From Zantedeschia hybrid cultivar (taxonomy: Eukaryota; Streptophyta; Magnoliopsida; Alismatales; Araceae): a stretch of 64,000 nucleotides of DNA. The notes under the pieces are model-generated. The model searched no databases. It saw only the letters and a program-made list of their open reading frames with translations, and was not told where the DNA came from. Where the stretch lies: the NCBI GenBank assembly GCA_030544215.1, contig JARZZO010000013.1, positions 1,293,001-1,357,000 of the forward strand, given 5' to 3'. How positions within the stretch are numbered: position 1 is the first letter of the stretch; every line of letters begins with the position of its first letter. Of the stretch, positions 1 through 14,000 are shown one piece after another. The translations under genes were made by a program, and so were the position numbers.

Positions 1-2005
1 TTATCTATTAACTAATTTTGTGCCTTGCTTTAACTTCAATTATGAGACTAATTTATCTTCGATTACTAGCTTATCTTAACTCGATTATTTAACTTATTTT
101 AAATGGATTATTACTTAACTTAGACTCAATTATAGACCTTATATTAACAATAATTATATAACTTATTTTATATTTGATTACAACTAATTTAATTAGTTAA
201 ATAAAGCTCTCTTTTAACTCCTTTAATCGATTATCTGGGACAGCCAAATTTCTGAGTTCTGTCTACTGAGAATCTGCCACACTTTATAGGATTTTCTACC
301 TAGATTAGTTATCTAAAACCCACTCTAATCAACTTATTTAGACTGAAATGATTACCTAATATCTGAGATATTACTCTCTCTCTCTCTCTTTCTCTCTCCC
401 CTTGCCCTTGGCCATGAAAGGGAAGGGAGGGTCATGGGCCAAGCCTAAACAAAAGTCTAAACGTTGGGCCTAGGCCACATTTAAGCAAGTTAGGCTGGGC
501 CAAGCTTCTACAAGCCCGGTCCATGCCTCACCTCTTGGCTACCCTATTAAGTTGCACTTCTCTAAACATTTAGAGTCCCAACATGTGAATGAGACATTGA
601 ACATGGGGTATTTTGTAGTTATGCATGAAGAACAACCTTTTGTGAATGGTGCGATCCACCGTTACTCAACATTTATGCTAAATGGAGAAGAAGAGATGTC
701 CATTCACCTTCTTCCTTTTTCCAATCCATATGTATCTTCCATAATCGAGAGACCTCCCTTCTTAAGAAAGTTAACAACCTTAATGGAGTAAATGATAGGG
801 TGCTACTAATTTCACCTTTTGGGTCATTTCCACCATCATGATGGACATGGCACAGATAATACCATGATTATTACTGGTCGTCTAAGTGAGTGTTGTAATT
901 TTTCAAATCATCCATTGTTCACTATAATGGAGCTCGCACGTTGGAACCTGGACGATGGACAAGTGCAACCATATATATGCCATCTCCAAGTTTCCTATCC
1001 ATTGAAACCTCTTCAACTAGGGCCCAAGAAAGTGATGGCAATGGGGGCTCTAACATGCACATGGACTCATTAAATTAGTATAAATGATTTGATATTACAT
1101 GCTTAGTTCAAGTTAGGAAAAGAATGGGTGCGTATACTTTCACACGTATGACAAAGGGACGAAATATTCCTAGTTACTATGAACATGAATACGAGTGACA
1201 AAGGAAAGGGGTTCATAGATTTTACTGCCTACAGTTTTCAATTAAGAAATAGGCCTTCTAACACTCATATTTGTTTTTAAACTCCACAATATCAGGTTCT
1301 GGTGAAAACAACAGAAAATTAAGAAATAAAGGCTATGACATTTTGGAATAACCCCTCAAAGAGGTCTACTAAATAAACACGTTATGTGAAGAATTTAAAA
1401 AAAAGGTAATGGGATTAGGAGCTATCTCCTAATTTAGGGCTTTAATCTTAAAACCCCCAATGTTCTCTGGTAAACTGTCCAAAACTAAAAACTTTAGATG
1501 GATTAAACTAAAACGCCACCAGCATCCCCAAGTACACTTTTGCTTTTCCGCATCTGCCCAAAGTGGGAGGATCAGGCATGAAGGCACTGAGAAATTCCAC
1601 ATCCTGTGAATTAAAAAAAATGTTGATCATCCTAGTCAATCAACAATGGGTCCATAATAAAATATAAATTATTTCCTTGAAAATTCTAAAAAATAATGAA
1701 TACATTGAAAAGTTTACATCTTTCTCGCGGATATTTCCGGAAATCCTGGAGTTTGAAAGAAACAATGGAACTACATTTACTGTACATGGAGTCGGCAAGT
1801 GTTTCTTGATGTACAACATCAATTTACTACAGCTAGTAATCCAGTTAGACACCGGCAAACACCTCAAGAAAGATACATTTTGAGGGATTTAAAAGAATTG
1901 TAAACCGAGCAAGACATCCTTTCACAAAATGTTGAAAAGTGTAATTATAAAGCCTGCTTTTGAGAAGACCAATTGGAGATCCATTCTCTGCAGTCTTACT
2001 GCAAC
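1..2005. other. Intergenic AT-rich DNA downstream of the CysRS gene
   Basis: No gene is recognised here. A short CT microsatellite lies near 371-400. Two short ORFs (552-791 and 819-1073, plus strand) share a frame and are separated by stops. I recognise no domain in them, so they are not called as genes. The stretch from about 1880 to 2005 directly follows the CysRS stop codon on the minus strand and probably contains its 3' UTR; no clear polyadenylation signal was assigned. Confidence 0.5.
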
Positions 2006-5000
2006 TCAAGTAGAGGCTACATGTTCCTGTACATGGAGAGGAACACTTGGCCTCCAAGTTGTTCCATTGGGTCCGTCCATGAGGGCAATCCCTACAGCAG
2101 CTAGTTCCTTTCTAATCTCATCAGATCTCTCATACTGCTTGTTCTTTCTAGCAGATGTCCTCTCTACAATTTTCTGCAGTACTTGTTCTTCTGTTATTCC
2201 AGCCCTCTTCAAGGCTTTGGCTCTCAGCTGTTGCAAAGCCTAAAAGACAGAAAACAGTCTGTTTGAGAAACTAAGCATATCGCTCAAGTCCAAATACTAG
2301 AGGAGTTTTTTAAGTTACCTCAGAACAACTTGAAGGCATCAACCCAAGAACAAATAAAACATTCCTGATTTCCTTCCCCAAGGCTACAAGGGATTCAGCT
2401 CGTAGCTCTTGTTTCTTACCCTGGTTATGATGCAGTAAAAATGTGAGCAAACCAAACAATAACAATTTTGAGGAGGACTAAGTTCAATTCTCCCAACTTC
2501 ATCAGCAGGAAGAAAAATATCCCTCACCTTTCGGGTATGCAGGAGGTCATTGATAATTTTTAGTGGCTCAGAGAGGGCAGCTAAAACAACAGGAGTATGC
2601 AGATCATCTGCCAGAGAATTCTCAAAAGCAGAAACAAAACTATTTATGCAACCCTGAGTATCAGCTGGTAAAGAATCCTTCAGACTGTTCTTGTCATGCT
2701 GGCTAAGGAACTCCTCACAATCAACCAGAGTCTGCAGTCAACAGATGAATGTGAAACAAGATGAGCTTGGTAGACCCAAGTCATGTTACTACCTTTGGGG
2801 AAATGACACTGCAATACCTGGAAGATGTAGAATAAACGGTCAGATGCACTCTCAAGAAGTGCATCTGAATAGTTGATCGGAGATCGGTAATATGTCCCAA
2901 TTAAGAATAGTCTCAAGGCCAATGGATGGTAAATATCTATGACCTGAGAAGACTTAATGTGGTCAGAAAATAATCAAATGAGATCAACTAGGATAACCAC
3001 AGTATCACAATGTATGGACCGGTAGCAGATTGTTCATTACCTGGCGAATTGTGAAGAAGTTCCCAAGTGATTTAGACATTTTTTCCGAGTCCACCGTCAC
3101 GAAACCATTATGCACCCAGTAGCTTATGTTGCTGCTTCCACAAGCAGCACAACTTTGAGCAATTTCATTTTCATGATGGGGGAACACAAGGTCCATCCCT
3201 CCACCATGTATATCAAATGAATGGCCCAGGTAGGCTGTACTCATTGCACTGCATTCAATATGCCATCCAGGCCTTCCTTTTCCCCAAGGACTCTCCCATT
3301 GTGGTTCACCTGGTTTTGCAGACTAGCATTCATTCAAAAATAGAATCACCGACAGTTCGAATGGCTCCAAGTGGAACATACAAGCATAAAATCCAGTTTA
3401 ATTAATAAATCTTAAAGGATGAAGTGCTGCACCTTACCTTCCACAAAGCAAAATCAGCAGGATTTTGTTTCCTAGAATCAACAGCAACCCTTTCCCCTGC
3501 CCGATTATCTTCCTGCTTCCTTCCAGATAAACGGCCATAAGCAGGAAATTTGTCAACAGAGAAATATACATCCCCACCAATCCTGTAAGCATACCCATTG
3601 TCAAGAATCTGTGCAGAATGCAAATGAGTACAAGTCAGGGATCAAGCTTGAGTCGAAATGTCCCATACAAACAGTAAGCTATTCATTTTTTATCATTGAT
3701 ACAAAAAAAGACAACCACAGCTTACTGCCTTTCAGACACTTTCCCAGTACAGAACTTCTCCATTTGTGAAAACCAGAACATACTGTATGCAGGTAGATTG
3801 AAAAATAAAATACATTCACTTTCAACCACAGAGAACACATTTATTCCCTAGCAATGAAACAATAGCCAAAAATAAGTTTTCTAGAGGACAGTGATGTATT
3901 TAGTCTGCATTCTTAATATGTGTTCATTCATATCATACCCACTGTGGTTAAGGTTTACTCCCAAACATCCATGGACTCCGCCCTACCTCAGTTAGGCACA
4001 CAACTCTGACGGGAAGAGGAAGGGGTGTAAAGGAGCCCATCCTTGCATAGCCAAGCCCATTGGTGTGGCAGGGGTGCAAACAAGCAAAGTCTAGCCAAGT
4101 TTTGCCCTGTTCAAACTTGGTTTGACCAAGCTTAATCAAGTTCAAGCCGAGTATCTATGACAGTTGTACAAGTTTGGCTCAGTTAGATATAAAATGACCT
4201 CGAGCCGAATATCGAGTAAGCTTGTGAGCCCAATGAGCCTATGATAGATTTAGTTCAAAATTTTAAATTTAAATTTATAAACTCAGGTCAAACCATGGTG
4301 TCAATTTATTTGCACCACTCCTAGTTATTTGATAGAAAACTCTATATTAAATGTCTTGTTAACAAAGTTTGCTCATGAATAGAATAATTAAGTGAGTACT
4401 TAAAAGATGTTGAGTACTTAAATGAGCTCTTAAGGAGTACTAAAATGAGCTGCTAATGAGACTTCACAAGCTTGTTCATAAACATATTCGAGCTGAGCTC
4501 GCCTGTGTTCAAGCTTGCCTCGTTTAATGAACCGAGCTTAAATTTTTGTTTCAAACTTACTAATTTAGCTTAATAAACAAGCCGAGTTGAGCTATCATCA
4601 AGCAATCTCGCGAGCTGGTCATTGAGTGTATTGGTGCACTTGCAGCCCTTGGCCTCCTCTGGAAGCATAGCCTTTCCGCGCTAGAGCCCTTCTCGCGGGC
4701 CTACCATTTAAGGTTTTTTTTGGGGGGGTGGGGGTTGTATTGCCCACTGATCACTCAATAAAATAGAGCAATAAATAGACTTTTTCCACATTAGTGGATA
4801 TATAGGAATCCAAATCTGCCGAATCACTCATGTTATGATCTGTTACATCCTAGGGCTCCCCATTCCATCATCTGGTCTACTGGCAAAGTGCAGGCAGAGT
4901 TTTCCTCCATCCCTTGTGAAAAGTATACTATCACTCACAAGATAATAGGTTTGAACCTAGATATCCATTGCTTTAGCCAGAGGAATATTGCATATTGTAA

Positions 5001-8000
5001 TTCCTACTTAGATTGGGATCCATGTTCCTAAAATTAGGACCATAGATACTAGTTCTACATGGATCAGTATATGTTTACCCTATCACGAATATCAAAGAGA
5101 AGCATGATTTCCATTTGCATGCGGAAATGTCTTCTCACTTGCATATGCATTGAGCTATTTCCTTAATGATGTAGGAGCTTTCATTATTTTCCCATCTCGG
5201 TCTTTAACAGTTTTAAAAATGCTCTAGGGAGGGCAAGACAGCAGCAGACTACCTAATTGCCATGGGAAGCAACATCTCGGTCTTTAACAGTTTTAAAAAT
5301 GCTCTAGGGAGGGCAAGACAGCAGCAGACTACCTAATTGCCATGGGAAGCAACTCACTAATAAGGCAGCAATTTTTTTTGAATTTTAAATATTTTAAACA
5401 ATTTGCATCCTTTGTTTGATGCAATCATAAGTGAAGAATAATGAAGAGCAATTTTCACTTTTTGGAATATCATGGAAGAGTATAAGCTTCCACATAACCG
5501 AGATTAAGACTTTACTTGTTAGTGTAAGAGCATTATTAACTTTTTTTTTTGGCTGGTAATATCTAGACTTGTAATTTGGCATACGAAATCATAGAACTTC
5601 GTGTAAAGATTAGGAAGTATAACTGTGGTAAAAGGTGTACAGATTGGGTCTCTGTGTATATAAAAAAATAATAGAAAAGATGACTGTAAAGTGGAAAGAG
5701 GCACATTCAGTGGCTTGTAACAGTGAGGAGTTTGAACAAAGCACATGATGCCAGAAAAAGTGATGAAGATCCATGCAATTTGATGGTTTCTCAAGTTTAT
5801 TGACATAGAGCTAATGCAACCTTGTTTCTAGTATCACAACAGTAATCAATAATAAACATGAAGATACAAAGCAAGCTTTGGTATCTACCAAAAACTCTTG
5901 ATGTTGTCAACTTTCCTAGCCTACGGAGAGCTAGAAACATGACATAAATGTATTTTTGAGGATGCAAGTCATCACATATAAAAACTAACCAAACAAAATG
6001 ACTGAGAAAAGGTTCAGGCAGAACCTTTCAGGTGCCCGACCTGTCCAATATGCCTAGGCATCAAGGTGGCTGCTTTTTAGAGCAGTCAAGCTATCACACC
6101 AACAAAAATTGATACTTAAACAGCATACTCGCATCTGAGTTCTAATAAGTTGAAATATCCAGGCAAGTGGTAATCTAGTTTCCAATTCTCTAGATTTCAA
6201 ACTTTCGGAGGCTAGACAGCATGTTATTCTCTTTGAAACCACCAAATGCATTTGTCCTTGAGATATCATCATTTCTGTCGATGTGGTCTTCTACTAAAAG
6301 CTTCCTGCCACATATCCAAGTGCTTATACTCCCGTTTACACTATCTCTAAAAACAACAACCACGTTTCTCTGTCTCCATCACCTGCCTATCCATTTCTCT
6401 CTGGGTAGACATGATTTCATAATCAGACTTTCTGTTCAGGCAGCTTGAGGTGGACAATGTCAGGTAACAAACTGACTATAGAAGCAGCGTGCCCTACCTC
6501 ACTTTTGATTGATACTACCATAGATGCAGTGATAATCAAACTATTGGCTAACTGAATAGTATTCTGGGTAGACAGATGATCTTGAACTGTGTAACCCTAT
6601 TTTTCAGTACAGAGAATCTTAGATTTTGTACTAGTACTCTATAGTTGCAACCCTATTTTGTTGATTAAACGGACTACATTCTAGATGCCCCATCACAAGA
6701 ACAAATAAAGAAGAGTACAACATAAAAACAAATTTGCAGAAATGAGAGAGAAAATGGTAGACTTGCATGGAAGGGGAAGCCCTATGTTTTTCTTGATGAT
6801 AAGTCAAGCTATACAATCAGTTAGGATTTTGAAAGGCCGTAGACTTGACGAAGCTCATACCAGGGTTCATTTGTTATTAGTCCTAGTGACGAAGCTCATA
6901 CCAGGGTTCATTTGTTATTAGCCCTAGTGTTCACTAACAGCCAAACAGGCATCAGGCCACAGGCTCTGACATTGATAATGAGTATGATATTCTCTTTAAC
7001 CTTGATTGTTTACAGCAAAATTACTCTTCGTTTGCTAACCCCAATTGTGGATTAAGAACCATGATGTGTTGTTGGATACCCATAGAACAACATAAGATGG
7101 CCAAAAGATTAGACATCATAACAGTAAAATGATGTTCATTTGGCATAATCCCCAGCACCTAGTCTAGGTCAAGAGGTATGAGAACCAAGTTGCAAGGTAA
7201 AACAGTACTCTGAATAGAATAACTGTGCTTTACAAAAGGTATCCACCAAGAACATTATATCAGATGTGAACAATGTTTTCAGATTTGGCGATCCCAGGCA
7301 TGATTGGCAGATTCAAGCCTATTTCCTCCAACACCCAAGTATTAAATCTGATTTATGTTAGAAAAATGTGGAAAACTGAAAAGGCCATGTTCTTTTTTCA
7401 AGGATAAGCTTTGGTTTAGAGAACCAATCTGAGCAGGATTTCTTTCTGGTTCAACTCTGAACCAATATTTGTTGTGAAACTTACATATGGTATCGTTTTA
7501 CATCCCTAGATGTGACATCATTGCATTCAAGTGACTCCCAATTATTAAATTAGCTTCAACAAAGTTAATTCATATTCAATGCATTAACTGAAATGTTATT
7601 TCCTTTTTCAATAGTTATGGTTAGACCACTAATTTTGATGAGATAAAATTTAGTACAAGCAAATATAAGAGGAGAGGTTTTCGTGTCTACTTCCTTGGTA
7701 AACTTGTGGTGTCCTTTATTTTTTTTTCTAGTATTTTGTTTTCTGTAACTCTCTTCTTTTAATGAAATGTGGTTTTTGACCACCTTCCGAAAATATGAGG
7801 AGAGGTTCCTTCTTTATTTTTTTTGGGAAGTAAAGAGGAGAGGTTCCTCTTACACTGCAAACAGCTTAACTAGAATGCTTTTTCATATCAGGCTCACCTG
7901 TTTAGTGTCAGAAAACACTTGAATATGCTGACATAATACCCAGATGTTTGTGCAATGGATTGTTGCTGCCTATGTAAATAGATATATCCTAAACTCATAT

Positions 8001-11000
8001 TTATTGATCAACTCTCCCCAATGTGGTCAAGGTAATGTCCTCCTGGAGCATATTTTTAGCCATCATCTACTCTAGATTTCTAACCAGTCTTTGCTTAGCC
8101 ATCCTTCAATCCACCCGTTACAATGGCACATCTATTCCCTTCAAAAAGAATAAGGCTTCTGTAGGTGAATTTCCAAATCCCAACATCTTCTTCCTTGTGT
8201 TGATTAGAGTCGATCCTGCAAAGGGAAGTTGGCTCCTAACCAATGGAAAGGTTAAGCTCTGTGAATGCGCATTGATGGTAGGGGTATTGTGTAGGATACT
8301 TAAGGATTTTTTTTTTTTTTTTTTTGGGGGGGGGGGGGGGGTGTATAGGGGTTATTTGTAAAGATTTTAGGGCTAAAAGGATAATTTTTCCAATTTAAAA
8401 AGTAGACTTTACCCTTCAAATGCAGTGGCCGAAGAACACAACTGCGCCGTTCTAGGTCCATGACCATGGGACGCTCTTCCATCCATTCTTTTCCCAACAT
8501 GATTCATGAATTCTCCCCTAGAAGGACAAAACACCAGGCTCCATCAAAGCAAGTGGCGCCCCTAAGTTGTTTCTAAACTTCCACAAATAATGGCCACCTT
8601 CTTTGCAATTTCACTTGCCTTAGAGAGAGATTCAACTAAAAATGATGAGATATAATTATTCTACAAATCGTCAAAGATAAGCAGCGCCTATTCGCTATTG
8701 GGTAGAAAACCTCAACGAAAAAAGTGACATTACTGTGCAAAGTTGTGCCTAGGACCTCAACTTGTGGAAAAAAGTCGGCTCCTTAAGCTCATACCAAGTT
8801 GCTGCAGATCAATCGATGGAGACAATGCTATGGATAACTGAGGGAGACAATTGTCGTTGTTGTTGGAAAGCCTAAATGATAAAGTCAAACATGGGCGGCT
8901 TCGGCTAGAAGAGAGAGCATTGGCCCTCACAGGGGCCCATATGACATGTCGGCACGCTCAAAGGCTAGTTGCTGTGGGATGAACAGAGGACATGAGGGAA
9001 GAAAGAAGAAATGGAAGAGGACCAAAAAACTGGGGAAGAAGAATTGGACAAGAAGATGTATGAAAGGGGAGAAGAAAAGGACAAAAGAGGAGTTGGTGGT
9101 GTGGAAGGAAGGAGGAGTGGAGGGGCTGCATATGGAACAGATGGGTGATCTAGAGTTTGGTGACAGCTGCTCTAAGGGCCTCTTGCCTAGCCCCTCTCGG
9201 GCTCCCTCTCTCAAGGCATCCTCTTCATGAGGTTTGCTCTAGGATTTCCCCAAAGACACAACTCTTTTTTTCCATTACATTCAATTATCTAAAAATTACA
9301 TGGGGATCCTTTTGTAAGGAGCAAATAAAAAGACAAACCACATATACCCTCATATAGCAAAATAATAACAACCTCGCCCTCCTAAAAATAAAGAAGCACA
9401 TCTCTCACCTATCTAAACTAAATAATAAAATAAAAATGCACAGCAAAATGGATGCTAAAAAAAAGAAATAAAAATCTGTAACTCACGCTAGAAAAATAAA
9501 TCATCTCTGAGTCACAGGGATGTCATCATCAGGTTGGTAAGTCAACAACATTAGTGGTGTGTCGGTGACACCGAAGCATCAACTCAGGGTCGCCATTAGA
9601 AGGCTACTCAAATGACATGATGGGAGTATATTAACCTCACTTATGCTGCTTAAAGAGATAACATGTGCAGTTAGTTTGGGCTCCATTCTGCTCATCTACT
9701 TAGAGAAAAACTTTTGAACTTGTTTACAAATGAACCACACTTGAGCATCACAAAGCTCAGATCAGTCAGGCTCGTGAACAAATTTATTTGCACTTACATG
9801 CCTTTTCCTCTCTTGGACCTACCCTGATCTTCTCCCCCTCAAAGTTAGCAAACTGTCCTTGTCCCTTGCTCCTCTTCCCCTTTCTCTTATTCTTTCTTCC
9901 CTTTATGATGGGGCATGCCTCCCTCTCCTCTCCCACCCTGCAACTCCTCATACACTCCCAAACCTCCCTTACTTTTGTCTCTTTTTCCACTTCTCCCTCT
10001 GGCCTCCTATGTACCCAATGCTTCCATCTCTCCCGCGCTGGGCCCTGGCACCTTTCCCTCCTCTTTCAACCTTCACAGAGGAAGAGATATAACAGGTCCA
10101 GGCAGAACCAGCCCCACAATATAGAAGGCCAGAACCACCACAAAGACTAGACTCGCAACTTCACCATGGTCACATTCCATGTCCAGTGCACAAATCCTAA
10201 TGGGACTTCCCCATCTGCCTAGCAAGATCTGGATCATCCAGTAAAGAGGAACACAGGAAATGAGATCTGGGTCCCATGCAATCATCTTCATCCCTTTCCA
10301 AATGGCAAGACAAGGGGCCCCCACAATTGTCGCCATCCCTTCTCCTATGGAGAGATGCAGACCTCCAATATCACAGCTTGCCACCCCTAAATGACAACTC
10401 CCTTCTAGCACATCCCAAAGGCAAGACCTTGCATTGTTCCAAGCTCAAGCTCAGCTTATATGTAAGCTCAAGCTTGTCCTATTTAAACAACTAAGATAAC
10501 TCGTGGCCAAGCTTGAGCTTCCGAAACATCGAATGAGGCAAGCTCAAGCTTGGCACCCAGCATGGTTGGCAGTACCGGCCGGTACGTACCAGTATCAGCC
10601 GGCACCGGTACCCATGATTTAAAGGGTACCGGCCGGTATTGGACCGGTACTGGGCCGGTACCGGCCGGTACATACTGGTACCGGTACCCACCGATACCGG
10701 TACCAGTAACGGTACTGCCATCCATGGCACCCAGTGTAACAAGTTGCATTGGAACAATGCAAAAATGAAAAACTCACCTTGGCTTGCCAATAATTCCCCT
10801 AGCTCAGAAGGTGATGTCCGTGCCATGTGATAGAATTGATGATGACACTGACCAGGTGGCAAATGTGTTACAAGAATAATCTCATGGTTGACATCTGGTA
10901 GTGTTTTCTTAGTATTCAACTTTTCCCACTTCTTATGGATAATCTAAACTGATAAGAAGGGAAATTTTGAAATATGTATTGCACTTTAGCCCCTCCCATA

Positions 11001-14000
11001 TATAAAGAGATGGAAGGGAAGAGATTGATGGAAGATACAGATCTGTGTTGTAATAAACATGATCGCATTAAAATAGCATCTACACTGCCAAAGGATTTTC
11101 AACTTTATGAATGTGTTAGAATGAGAATGAACAATGTCGAAGAAGAAAAAGCAAATGGCTCAAGTTAGATATTTACTTCTTATAAATGATGTCAAGTTCT
11201 ATACAAGTGAGAAGCCAATGGAACAAACCTGCTTAATCATGTCTATGATCTGACTCATATGATCTGATACCTTGGGCTCAACAGAAGGAGGCAGACATTG
11301 AAGATAAGTCATATCAGAATGGAACTCATCACAGTAGCGGCTGCTCAAATTTAAAGGATCCTCCCCCACCTCATTAGCCCGAGCAATTATCTACATAATT
11401 GCAAAAGTACATAACTCAGGTGTCCTGACATACATGTATAAAAAGAACCAGTTGGTAATGCACTTCCTCGTGTACGCCTTTAGTTCAAAATGCATATTTT
11501 AAAGCCAAAATGCACACTTCCACAAAAGTGTGTATTTCTTTGAATAATGAAATTTCCACCTATTTACGTACTCAGCAGAATACATACTTTTGTACCAAAA
11601 TAAATTTCAATTCAAAATGCACACATTTTAACCAGAATATGCACATTCTCTTTTTTTTTTTTCTGAAAGTGGATGGTACCACAGTACAGAATATGCACGT
11701 TCTCAAACAACAAAATTTCTACTTGTACATGCACTATCACCAAAATCCACACTTTTTATCAAAGTACACGCCTTTAATTCAGAATATGCACTTCTGAACC
11801 AGAATATACATAAGATTGAGAACATTCTCTCTGTTTAGCTTGAAGTCGGCAGTTTTTGCTACACAATTCTCTAGGGGAAAAAAAAAAAAAAAGATAATAC
11901 GTACTTTCAAACCAGAATACACATTCTTGGATCAGAATGCACATTTCTGAACAAAGACATACTTTAGCAAGACTACATGCTTTTGCACAAGAATGCACAC
12001 TTTTGCACTAGAAAGCATTAAAGATGTCGAAAACACAGAGGGCATTAAGGGTGAATTAGGAAAACTTGAAAGTTTCATTGAGGGAGCCAAGGTCATTGCT
12101 GGCATCAAGAGCGCTAAGAGCGTCGGCGATGTGGATGGCACCAAGGGTTCTGCTGACATCAAGGGTGTCCAAGAATAAGGAGAGAAAAGAGTGAACAAGA
12201 AGGGAAAGTAGAAGAGGAAACCAAGAAAAGAAAAAAGGCTAAATATGGTGATGAGAAGAAAGGTATAACTGCTGAGAGTTTCTTCACATCTTCTAAGAGG
12301 AAGAAAAGAGAGAGGGTGATGCAGTAGGGAGGAAGAGCTGAAAAGTAGTAACAAGAAGGGGAGACCTTTTTCCTCAAAATTGCCACCTCACCTAATGATG
12401 TGGCTATAAGTGGTGCCACAGAGACAAAGAAACATAGGTTCAAAATTATTTCCAACTGAAGCAAAGCTTGATAATTATTTAATAAAATAATAACATTAAA
12501 AAATCCCTTTAGTAAATCTGTTATATTGTAAATTGAAGAGCTCAAAGAATTTGTTTTAAACATGTTTTATCCTTCATCATCTACAAAGTTACATCAATCA
12601 AAAGTTGGTGGACTACATTAAAAAAAAATCAAAAGTTGGTGGACTAACCTTGTCATCCACATCAGTAAAGTTACGGACATAGCACACCTTGTACCCCATA
12701 TGCCTTAGATATCTGTGGATCAGCAAGGGTCATTTGCCAAGTTACTTCTCCAAAATCCAAAGTGAATAATGCAAAGTAATAATAACAATGCGTTACATTT
12801 CACATCTACCAGATTCAGTTTCTTTCCACAGTGAGCAACTTTCTTTTGCTGATTGTAGAAATTGAAGTCAAAGTAAAGACAAGTGGAATTAGGGATAACG
12901 GAAAGGAACCTATCGTGGATGAATGAGACAATTTAAAAATCTTACTAGCAAGAAAACCAACATAAAAGAAGTTTTAATTTCCTCTTATGGATGATCAAGT
13001 ATCAAGCTGTGTTCTCCACGGATAAGACGAAAACTGCATACAAGAAGCCTAGGTAAGCTCATTTGAGACATTAAACAAAATTTGAAGAAATCTCTTTCAA
13101 CTAATGAACTTCATTCCCAAAACATCGTAGGAAATGGGCATTTGTAATTGTACTAATATAAGAAAGAACAAAGTAGAGAAGAGGAAACAAGAGCCAAGAA
13201 AGAAACCAAGGAACTACTTAAAAATAGATGATGGGGAACCTGGCGTGGAGTATCCCAAATCCTGAAATATAACACTTTGTTGAAAAACGGGTACGTTTAC
13301 CACGCATTCCAACATACTGGCACACATGTATCTATATACATAAGCATACATGTGGATACATACGTACATGTACATATGTAGAAAGGTGGAGGGAGAAAAA
13401 ACGAGGAACTTTGTTGTCAAACATTAGTTTCCCAGAAGCGTTGGAACATTTGGACGCTAAAGTCTCCCATAAGATGAGAGCAAAGTGCAGTTCATTCACA
13501 GTTATCTTGCACTCGAATCCCAAAAGCTCCCATCTTGACCATCAAACCCGAGCCCCCGGATGGAACTCTAATTGTAACGGGAAACCGAACAGCCAATTGT
13601 TCACCTTGCCACCAAAGAAGCCGAATAAGAGAGGAAAACCCGAAGAAAAGGAGAAGGGACCCACCTGTTGAGGACGTCGAAGGTGACGTAGACGCGGGCG
13701 TGGCCGATGTGGCTGAGGTCGTAGGTGGTGACGCCGCAGACATACATCCCCACCTTCCCCGGCTCCCTCGGCCGGAACGCCTCCTTCTGTTTGGTCATCG
13801 TGTTGTACAGATGCAGCTCCGGAGGAGCGCCTGCGGAAGCAGAAGTAGAGGTGGAGAGGGCTCTGCGGGAGGAGGGGGCAGACGGTGGTGGCGAGGAGAA
13901 AGGCCGCAGTTTTCTCCTCCGGGGGAAGCTGCGGCGGTGGAGACAACGCAGGATTGGGGAGCAGGGGGAGGAGGCGAGATGGGTCGTGGAGAGGAGAGGA

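Larger units (their letters stand above)
3609..11228 (-). other. 7.6 kb third intron of CysRS
   Basis: No coding homology of the host gene lies between exon 3 (ending MIKQ) and exon 4 (starting ILDN), and the two join directly in the conserved protein order. The intron is AT-rich. It contains a decayed hAT-like island (about 4070-4654), an 80-bp and a 41-bp tandem duplication, a T19-G16 double homopolymer, and a complete hAT miniature element at 10561-10726. The many short ORFs inside it have no recognisable domain. Confidence 0.85.

Noticed and set aside
552..1073. Two ORFs in one frame with His-rich and Met-rich stretches
   Set aside because: Separated by stop codons, no domain recognised, no splice sites that clearly join them; possibly transposon remnant.
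8927..10411. Several 70-120 codon ORFs in CysRS intron 3
   Set aside because: Low-complexity Pro/Ser/Leu or Lys/Gly translations on both strands of CT/GA-rich DNA, with no family resemblance.
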